Shown here piece by piece: positions 5,386-11,765 of a stretch of DNA of 13,556 nucleotides (its first letter is position 1; every line of letters begins with the position of its first letter). Location: assembly GCA_029565815.1 (NCBI GenBank), contig JAKQNL010000067.1:1-13556 (forward strand), written 5' to 3'. The position numbers were made by a program, and so were the translations under genes. The notes below the pieces were generated by a model. The model saw only the letters and a program-made list of their open reading frames with translations, made no database searches and was not told the DNA's origin. The DNA comes from Spirochaetota bacterium (GTDB lineage: Bacteria > Spirochaetota > Spirochaetia > Treponematales > UBA12059).

Positions 5386-7380
5386 ATGGCGGGTAAGGTT
5401 TTTCCGGATTCATCGGGTGTCCATGAAGACATGGCAAAAATCCTTTTTGATTACTACAAAGGGGTAGCCGAAAGTATTGTTGCGCAGGAAATCGAATTTG
5501 AAAACCGAATTGCGAATGTTCAAGAGGATATTGCTGCATCCGCAAGCAGGAAGCAGAAATCCTTAAAAAAGAATGCCGTAACTGGCATTGCTCTGGCTTT
5601 GACCGGTGGCTTTACCATGTTTGCGAGTGTATTGTTTGGCCTTGTTATTATCCTTACGGGTTTGTACTTTGGCTTGCAATTGTTGTTAGCAAAAAAGAAA
5701 GAAGACAAGTTCATAGAAGCATGCCATGAAAAAGAACGTTTGCTGGAAAATGACAAGGCAAGTATTCGACGTGATTTTAAGGTGCACCGGCTGGGTGTAG
5801 CCTGGGTTCCGGTTGCAACCAGAATTCCCTTTCAGGGGCAAAGCTTCCTCATGGATAATACCGGAACGCTGCCTAGGCATAAATTTGTGCTCTACGATAT
5901 TAAAGACAAAGATGGATTGGCTTCTACCGCTGGTAAGTTGGAAGAAATTCTTACCACCATTCCAGCAGTTGATACAACAGAAGATTCCGAGACGCTCGAT
6001 ACAAGCGCTTTGTCCGCTTCCATTCCAAGGCTTAATCTTGGGGATTGGGCTTCGTCTTTGGACCGTAACGTGCGTAAGCTGAATTATACATTTAGTAATC
6101 TTAATGAAGCTTCTGTGGAAATTCCTATTATTGAACCAGCAAGCGATTTGGCTGCTTTCCTTGCAAAGCACGGTGAGGATGAAGCCCCGGAAGAGCTTAA
6201 GGTAAAATTATTCAATACCAATGGCCTGCAGGGAGCAGTAAGCAGCTTTGATGAGCTTGCAGAACTGAGCAAGTCTCGGAGTTCCGGAGAAGGAAAGAGC
6301 GTTGAGGATTTTTGCCGTTCCATAATGGAAAAAGCGGCGGTAACTTTACAGCTTGTTTCCGATGCTCGTGGCCGTTCGCTGGAAAAGGTCAACCAATACG
6401 GGCTGCAGTCTTTGGGAATGCTTATGAAAGGCTCGTTTAATTATTATAGCCCTGAACTGGAATCGGAAAATATAGCAAAGATCCGCGAAGAGAAATTTAA
6501 TTTCGCGGATGCTAGCGAATCTTGGGAGCCTTTGATATTGAACAAGAGTTCTCGAGTTTCCTATGATCTGTTGTCAGACAACTGGGTCGCGGAAGACGGT
6601 TCGCGTACTTCAAATTCCTATGGCATACACCAGATATTTGAAGAGATTTTTATGCCCATGGTATCCAGCTTTATGCAAGAAAATCGGCTAGAACGTCTTA
6701 AGGTATACAATGATATAAGAAACCAGAAGATAGATTACCTTAACCAATGGCATAGGGATACGGATGATTTTTATGCACGTAACCGTGCAGAGATCAATGA
6801 ATTGTCCAATCGCATCCGTTCGCTTACGGCAGATTACTTGTCGGATTTGAACACCTACAAATCCTTGGCGCAGGCGGTTTCCGGAATGGAAACAAGCGGT
6901 CAGCCGGAGCGTATAAAAGAGATAGCGGCGGAAAACGATAATATCGCAGTTATGCTGTCCCAGGCTCAGATCTATTCACAGTTTATAGAAGGTTTTAATA
7001 CTCGTTTTGAAAATTTCAGACAGCAGATAGGCGAGCTTGCGCAGGAGTTTGAGCATATAGAGTTCTTTGAAGCGTCGTTGCGGGATGGAGAGGCGCGCGA
7101 TGCCGCCCAGGCACTAGCAGCGGTAGATTGGGAAGAACGAAGGCGCGTCCTGTTGCGTCTTGGACACCAGATTGCTAAGGGTTCGAATCTTCCGCCAGAG
7201 CCAAGTATCGAAGATAGAGCCCAGATGGATAGCATGATCAATTTGATAGCCATGTACGAAAACTTGAAATCCGAACTCGATCAGGAAGAGAAAATGGCAT
7301 CCAGAGCGGATGCACAGGCTCGTGTTCCGATCGAGGCTGATACCCAGATGGTGGCAGCTAACGATGGAGAGCAGCCATGA
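5386..7380 (+). CDS. large membrane-hairpin, coiled-coil-rich protein of unknown function
   Basis: 664 residues, family not recognised. Residues 1-62 are a charged helical N-terminus. Residues 63-102 are about 40 uninterrupted hydrophobic residues (AVTGIALALTGG onward), enough for two closely spaced membrane helices or a re-entrant hairpin, followed by KKK. The remaining 560 residues lack membrane segments: a region of about 135-200 with apparent beta strands, a mixed part with acidic stretches, and long Glu/Gln/Arg-rich helices from about 420 to 650 that look like coiled coils. No Walker A motif is present; SSGEGKS at 299-305 lacks the first glycine. The start is supported by AAAGGAG at 5373-5379, seven bases before the ATG. 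It overlaps the next gene by four bases. I infer a membrane-anchored scaffold for the two paralogous proteins that follow. Confidence 0.82.
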   Translation: MAGKVFPDSSGVHEDMAKILFDYYKGVAESIVAQEIEFENRIANVQEDIAASASRKQKSLKKNAVTGIALALTGGFTMFASVLFGLVIILTGLYFGLQLLLAKKKEDKFIEACHEKERLLENDKASIRRDFKVHRLGVAWVPVATRIPFQGQSFLMDNTGTLPRHKFVLYDIKDKDGLASTAGKLEEILTTIPAVDTTEDSETLDTSALSASIPRLNLGDWASSLDRNVRKLNYTFSNLNEASVEIPIIEPASDLAAFLAKHGEDEAPEELKVKLFNTNGLQGAVSSFDELAELSKSRSSGEGKSVEDFCRSIMEKAAVTLQLVSDARGRSLEKVNQYGLQSLGMLMKGSFNYYSPELESENIAKIREEKFNFADASESWEPLILNKSSRVSYDLLSDNWVAEDGSRTSNSYGIHQIFEEIFMPMVSSFMQENRLERLKVYNDIRNQKIDYLNQWHRDTDDFYARNRAEINELSNRIRSLTADYLSDLNTYKSLAQAVSGMETSGQPERIKEIAAENDNIAVMLSQAQIYSQFIEGFNTRFENFRQQIGELAQEFEHIEFFEASLRDGEARDAAQALAAVDWEERRRVLLRLGHQIAKGSNLPPEPSIEDRAQMDSMINLIAMYENLKSELDQEEKMASRADAQARVPIEADTQMVAANDGEQP

Positions 7381-8315
7381 GCAATAACGTTTTCACCTTC
7401 CAGGTGGATACCGCTCCGATGGGCGATTCGTTGATGCATATTTCCGGAGCGGTTAATTCTGCGACCGGGGCGGTCCTGGAGTCGGCTGCTGCCATTGTGG
7501 CCGCAGAGCAAGAAGGTTCAAAAGCGGTAAGCAGAAATATTACAGCGGGCTTTTTCTCGCTTATACGAAGCCAGGTGGAGCAGAAAAAAGCTGCAGCCAA
7601 GAGTTCTGTGGATGCAAAACAGGCGCAGTTAGTAGTAGAGAAAAACGCGTGCGCAAATACAGAAGCGCAATTTATTGCGGATTTTAACCGAATTAAGAAC
7701 CGGTACAATAAGCTTTTCACTAATCTTAACAAGGCGCTTAAGCAACGGATTCAGGAGATCGACAAACCCGCTTTCCGAATGGTAGAGGACGATTACCGGT
7801 TTTCTATCCGCAAGCGCATGTTTCTTGTTGGCGGTTCCGCTGTTTCCGGCATAGAAACCAGCAACGCTAATGCAGCCCTGCGTTCCAGCCAGACAAAAGG
7901 TCAGGTAGTGCGCTTGCTCGGTTCAATTAAAAACTACTTGGCTAAGACACAGAAGCTTAAGCTGGAAATCGCATCCATTCTGGGCACGGATAGAACCGAC
8001 TCGCCACAAGAGATATGCCTGCCGTTCTTGGTTGCCGAAATCGACAGCATGATAGGAGATGCGCGTTCATGGATGCTGCGTACGCCACAGGGCATGCAAG
8101 ATTTTTCGTTTTCAGGCGAGCTTGAATCCGGTATCGATGCGATAGATCTTGGTACAACAACATGGGCTGAGGCTGAAAAGGATTTTCGGGATCGCGTTGC
8201 TCAGCACTTTGGCACACGTCTTCAAGATACCCCGTTGAACCGTCGCGTAGCACAGACGATTCAAGATCTGTTTGAGGCTTCGGCGTGGCAGGTGATGAAG
8301 GGTATTCCATCATGA
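7377..8315 (+). CDS. helical protein of unknown function, paralogue 1 of tandem pair
   Basis: 312 residues, no known family recognised, no membrane segment or signal peptide. The start overlaps the previous stop as ATGA (7377-7380), implying translational coupling. After an Ala-rich N-terminal part (20-100) comes a conserved block starting DFNRIKNRYNKLF at residue 102 and continuing to about 141. Later, EICLP lies at 212-216. Both blocks recur in the next gene at nearly identical spacing: 112 residues between D102 and C214 here, 113 in the neighbour. Over the 40-residue block I count 21 identities between the two proteins. The sequence looks mostly alpha-helical with probable coiled coil around 60-140. 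It is likely a cytoplasmic subunit working with its paralogue, perhaps as a hetero-oligomer. Function unknown. Confidence 0.8.
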   Translation: MSNNVFTFQVDTAPMGDSLMHISGAVNSATGAVLESAAAIVAAEQEGSKAVSRNITAGFFSLIRSQVEQKKAAAKSSVDAKQAQLVVEKNACANTEAQFIADFNRIKNRYNKLFTNLNKALKQRIQEIDKPAFRMVEDDYRFSIRKRMFLVGGSAVSGIETSNANAALRSSQTKGQVVRLLGSIKNYLAKTQKLKLEIASILGTDRTDSPQEICLPFLVAEIDSMIGDARSWMLRTPQGMQDFSFSGELESGIDAIDLGTTTWAEAEKDFRDRVAQHFGTRLQDTPLNRRVAQTIQDLFEASAWQVMKGIPS

Positions 8316-9346
8316 GTTACCGCCGCGTGTATCATGGGGTGATAACCGGAAGCGCGACCGAAAGGGTAAGTTATCCGGCTAGCCAAAATGGAGGAAGCAC
8401 CACTGTCCGTGTTAATTACAGCGAGCCGTTTGTAGTTAATATTGATGTAGATACAGACCCGGTGGATTCGGGAATCGCAGCCTGCAAGTATCAGCTGACG
8501 GAACTAGAAGGCTCGATACACATAAGTTCAAAAAATCAGGTACTAGAGAAAGCTGAATCCACGCGCCGTGTAGTTAAAGCAGCTTTGGATGGATTTGGCT
8601 CTTTGATTTTTTCCGAGATTGATCAGCAATTGGTAGAAATTGCAGCTCGCATACATGCTGCAACCGCTTTGCTGTTGGAAGAAAACAAAGAGGCGGAAAA
8701 AAGAGAAGCGCAGTCTACAAAGGATTTCCAACGCATAAAAGAGCGCTACGCTAGCTTGTTTCACACGCTTAATAAAGATCTAGATCGCAGAATACGAGCG
8801 CTCGATGAAGCTGCGTTTAAGCTTGTACGCTCCGATTTCCGTGAGCGGATATCGGAGCCCATGATGGCCATTCCGGCATCTACGGCCGTATATGCATCGG
8901 AAACCGCGCCGGCTATCGAGCGAACCGGTACAAGTTTTACCAAGCGCCACGTTTTGGACTTGCTTGCCGGTATTAGGCGCTACCTTGGCTCGCATGCGAA
9001 AACGAGAACCGAAATGTCGAGCATGCTTTCTTCGGAGGCCGCAACGGAGGCTGCAGATATTTGCCTGCCGGCGCTTATGGTAGAGAGTGATGATCTTAAC
9101 AATCTAAAGCTAGATATCCTAACGTGTAAGGATATTGCATCTCCGGCTATGGATATCGAAAGGCTTCGTAAATTCTTTCTAGACCGCAGCTGGGTAGAGC
9201 CGCCTGCATCGCTTTCTGAATTGGTACATCGACGCTTCATGGAGCTATTGGGCGAATCGTTCGACCTAAGCGATCCTGTAAAGAAACGAACAGCCGATCT
9301 AACGGTAAAACTTATGCGCCAGAATTCCTGGCTTTCCGCTGTATAA
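8312..9346 (+). CDS. helical protein of unknown function, paralogue 2 of tandem pair
   Basis: 344 residues from the ATG at 8312, whose ATGA overlaps the previous stop, matching the junction before it; an in-frame ATG nine codons earlier is less likely. The N-terminal 60 residues (SYRRVYHGVITGSATERV and on) look beta-strand-rich and have no counterpart in the paralogue. A conserved block starts at residue 138 (DFQRIKERYASLF) and ICLP lies at 250-253, both aligned with the upstream gene. Between them are predicted long charged helices. No catalytic motif, membrane span or signal peptide is visible. The tandem arrangement and coupled translation suggest a duplicated gene whose two products act together, with the extra N-terminal part giving this copy a distinct contact. 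Function unknown. Confidence 0.8.
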   Translation: MSYRRVYHGVITGSATERVSYPASQNGGSTTVRVNYSEPFVVNIDVDTDPVDSGIAACKYQLTELEGSIHISSKNQVLEKAESTRRVVKAALDGFGSLIFSEIDQQLVEIAARIHAATALLLEENKEAEKREAQSTKDFQRIKERYASLFHTLNKDLDRRIRALDEAAFKLVRSDFRERISEPMMAIPASTAVYASETAPAIERTGTSFTKRHVLDLLAGIRRYLGSHAKTRTEMSSMLSSEAATEAADICLPALMVESDDLNNLKLDILTCKDIASPAMDIERLRKFFLDRSWVEPPASLSELVHRRFMELLGESFDLSDPVKKRTADLTVKLMRQNSWLSAV

Positions 9347-9357
9347 GGAGCATCATT

Positions 9358-10317
9358 ATGAATACACTGAAATCGGTCAATTTTAACGAAAATAAAATAT
9401 CACTTTATGGAAACCTGGTCGAGTCTGACATTCTGCCAACTGTTGCAAAGGAACTTGGGCGTGACGTTTCCGTGGATGGCGAGACTGTTGTGAACGGCGC
9501 CATTTACGCGCGCAACCTGTATGTTACAGCTGGCCCTTTTAGCGTATCCGGAGCCGTATTTGCGCAAGGCGAGATACATATAAAGCCGGACGCAAAAGGC
9601 CGCATCTTGTTCAAGAAAGCAGTTGGATGTACGGGTACAATTGCAGCTCTTATTGCCGGCGGCCGAGCTACATTTCTTGGTGATATTTCCTCTAAGAAGA
9701 TAAGCTTGCGCAACTGTTTTGTTTCCGGATCTCTGATGGCTGATGAAATCGATATAGAAGACTGCGTTGTGTTGGGCGGAGCGTTTGCTATGAACAAGCT
9801 TTCGGTGCGTCGATCGGTTATAGGAACCTTCAATGCCCCGGAGGTTCTTCTTGCCGGCAGCGTATATCTTACAATGCCCTCTGCTTATTCTGTAGAGTCG
9901 GTTTCGGCACTTCCGGACTTGGAGCTTTGGAATTTAACCACTACCGATTTGGCTGCTTTGTATTTTGGGAAAACCGAAAAAGAAGACTCTGGAAAAATCC
10001 GCATGGATCCTAAGGGCGATTGTGTAGAAGTGCAACTGACGGATTCTAAAGGCAACCGCCAGACCATTCGCAGTCTTTCAGTGGCGGGCAAAGTAATGAT
10101 GGCGGACATATTGGAAATGGGTGAATTGAGAAATCATTTTATTTTAAAGGCTGGGGCATTAGCAGGGCACCTGTCTAAAACTTTTCGCTTGGAGGAAGGG
10201 GAGCTGCAGCAGGAAAAAGTTGAAAATTTATTTTTTGACATGCTGTCCGGGACAGTGAATGCGAAAGTCCTTACAAAGACAGTAGGATTTGAAGAGTTGG
10301 TAGAACGGTATTCATAA
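9358..10317 (+). CDS. bactofilin-like/polymer-forming beta-solenoid protein (tentative)
   Basis: 319 residues, last gene of the operon, preceded by AAGGAG overlapping the previous stop codon. Residues about 35-190 show short alternating hydrophobic strands with Gly turns (for example VNGAIYARNLYVTAG, FSVSGAVFAQGEIHI, CFVSGSLMADEIDI). This is the rhythm of right-handed beta-helix proteins such as bactofilins and related polymer-forming cytoskeletal proteins. It is longer than a typical bactofilin (roughly 110-220 residues) and has an added C-terminal region (about 190-319) of mixed helix. No signal peptide or membrane helix is seen, so it is probably cytoplasmic. In this setting I infer a filament or scaffold on the membrane surface that works with the SPFH and membrane proteins. 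The solenoid call is by eye; assignment to bactofilins is less sure than the beta-helix character. Confidence 0.68.
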   Translation: MNTLKSVNFNENKISLYGNLVESDILPTVAKELGRDVSVDGETVVNGAIYARNLYVTAGPFSVSGAVFAQGEIHIKPDAKGRILFKKAVGCTGTIAALIAGGRATFLGDISSKKISLRNCFVSGSLMADEIDIEDCVVLGGAFAMNKLSVRRSVIGTFNAPEVLLAGSVYLTMPSAYSVESVSALPDLELWNLTTTDLAALYFGKTEKEDSGKIRMDPKGDCVEVQLTDSKGNRQTIRSLSVAGKVMMADILEMGELRNHFILKAGALAGHLSKTFRLEEGELQQEKVENLFFDMLSGTVNAKVLTKTVGFEELVERYS

Positions 10318-10326
10318 AGCGTACTG

Positions 10327-10358
10327 AAAAAGGGGGCATTGCAGTGTCCCCTTTTTTT
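10327..10358. terminator. bidirectional rho-independent terminator
   Basis: A 12-bp stem starts with AAAAAGGGG and ends with CCCCTTTTT, including one G-T wobble. The loop is TTGCAG (10339-10344) and the hairpin ends in a run of seven T residues (10352-10358). The A-run on the other side gives the same structure on the minus strand. It sits ten bases after the stop of the solenoid gene and downstream of the convergent MFS gene, so it can end both transcripts. Confidence 0.9.
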
Positions 10359-10416
10359 AGACCTCAGTGGGTTTATTTCTGGTGAAAGACAGAGCCGTAC
10401 TCAAGCATGTTTTTTT

Positions 10417-11655
10417 TCAGCCATGCACAGCCGTTTTCTTCGGCCGTAAAAAGAATAGCCAGAACAGCGCGGTAGACAGCGCGTACAGGGCGGCCGTTAG
10501 CGTAAATGACGGGGCAAAGCCGCGCGTGGCTATGATGGATCCGGACAGTTTTGCGGACACCATCCAGCTGCCGGTCCAGTTGAGCATTTTAAGGGCGTTC
10601 ATCAGGTGCTGCTGGCTTGGCGGAACCTTCTCAAGGGTAAAGTTGTCGTTGATGGGGGATGACATGTTCATCAGGGTCTGGCGTATCAAAAAGGCGACGA
10701 TGACCAGGGGCAGCCAGCGCAGGTAGGTAAGCACCAGGATAAAGGGCACCGAGATGGCCTGGCTTATGAAAATCGCGCGGCGCTTGCCGGTGCGTCGGGC
10801 TATGGCAGGACCCGCGGCCATGCCCAAAAAGGTGGACACTTGTCCAAGGGCAAAGATGACGCCAATGACCGAGTCGCCAAGCAAAAACTCGTTCTTAAAG
10901 TACAAGTTCAGGTAGGGTATGGTAAGGCCCGCGCCCATGCCGGTAAAAAAGCCGGGTATCAACAGCTTTGCATACAGGCCAACGTCGATGCGCCCCAGGG
11001 GCTGGCGTTTGGCCATTCCCGGTGCTGTGGCATTTCCTTCATCCCGTATGGCCAAAAACGGGGCAACCGATGCGCCAACAAAGCATGCGCCAAGCACCAG
11101 GGCAGCCTTGTATGCGTACACCTCGTCGCCGGAGGCCGCGAATACGATGTCTTTGAGGAGGCCGCCTGCAAGGGAGCCTATAACGCCGGTGCCCATGCTT
11201 AAGGCTCCGTTTATGGAAAACAGGTGTATGCGTTCTTTGGGGCTGGAGTTTTTCATGAAGAACGGGCCTGCGGCAACCTGGTACAGCGAGGTAAAAGCCC
11301 CGGCCAGAAATACGCTTGCGGCTATCAACCCAAACCCGTTGAGCATGCCCTGGCCCGCGTATGCAATGGCCGTCAGTATGGCCATGGATGGAAGGAGCTT
11401 ACGCGAGTCCATGCGAGCCACCAGAAAGCTGGCTGGTAGGGCGATTAGGAAGGAGCCAAAAGCTCGTATTGACAGAATTGTTCCTATAGCGGCTTCGTCG
11501 TACTGTAGTTTTTTCAGGTACAGGTTCAGTAAGAGCTGGACCAAGTTGGAGCCTATGCCCAAAAGCACGTTGCCCAAGAGGAACAGGCGGGAGTTTTTGC
11601 TGAACAGGGAAAACGCTTCGCGGTATTCGGAGAATAGCTTACGGAAAAAACGCAT
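10417..11655 (-). CDS. major facilitator superfamily (MFS) transporter
   Basis: A secondary transporter of 412 residues from the chosen start, with about 12 hydrophobic helices. The loop between helices 2 and 3 carries a degenerate MFS motif A (VARMDSRKLL). The central loop near the middle separates two six-helix halves, with the second half opening at a conserved PGFFTGMGAGLTIPYLNLYF. The substrate is unknown; the overall look is of a drug- or sugar-efflux-type MFS_1 protein. Start choice: an in-frame ATG at 11736 would give 439 residues but leave only 29 bases before the divergent kinase gene. The ATG at 11655 fits the usual short tail before helix 1 and leaves a 110-base promoter region. 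Neither start has a strong Shine-Dalgarno sequence. The gene ends facing the bidirectional terminator. Confidence 0.85.
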   Translation of the reverse strand: MRFFRKLFSEYREAFSLFSKNSRLFLLGNVLLGIGSNLVQLLLNLYLKKLQYDEAAIGTILSIRAFGSFLIALPASFLVARMDSRKLLPSMAILTAIAYAGQGMLNGFGLIAASVFLAGAFTSLYQVAAGPFFMKNSSPKERIHLFSINGALSMGTGVIGSLAGGLLKDIVFAASGDEVYAYKAALVLGACFVGASVAPFLAIRDEGNATAPGMAKRQPLGRIDVGLYAKLLIPGFFTGMGAGLTIPYLNLYFKNEFLLGDSVIGVIFALGQVSTFLGMAAGPAIARRTGKRRAIFISQAISVPFILVLTYLRWLPLVIVAFLIRQTLMNMSSPINDNFTLEKVPPSQQHLMNALKMLNWTGSWMVSAKLSGSIIATRGFAPSFTLTAALYALSTALFWLFFLRPKKTAVHG

Positions 11656-11676
11656 GGCCGTATGGTAGCGACGGCG

Positions 11677-11703
11677 AGCCCGTAGGGCAAGCCCGGGTAG
11701 GGC
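11677..11703. promoter_or_regulatory. two tandem GCCC-N-GGGC inverted repeats, possible operator
   Basis: GCCC-GTA-GGGC (11678-11688) is followed by GCCC-GGGTA-GGGC (11691-11703), each preceded by A. They lie between the preferred MFS start (11655) and the divergent kinase. On the minus strand a CATAAT box (11725-11720) lies just upstream of them, so a bound protein could affect the MFS promoter; no good -35 accompanies it. If the MFS gene really starts at 11736 these repeats are coding sequence. Confidence 0.3.
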
Positions 11704-11765
11704 TAGGACCTTGTGGCTGGCATTATGGGCAGTCATGGTGTATTCTGGAACGACAGGGGTTGTGC

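Noticed and set aside
6280..6300. SSGEGKS in the 664-residue protein as a Walker A motif (dynamin-like or ATPase)
   Set aside because: The required first glycine five residues before the GK is arginine, and no Walker B or GTPase motif follows in a sensible place.
10919..11668. 249-codon plus-strand open frame opposite the MFS transporter
   Set aside because: The minus-strand product has a consistent 12-helix MFS pattern; the antisense product is Pro/Arg/Met-rich and low in plausibility.
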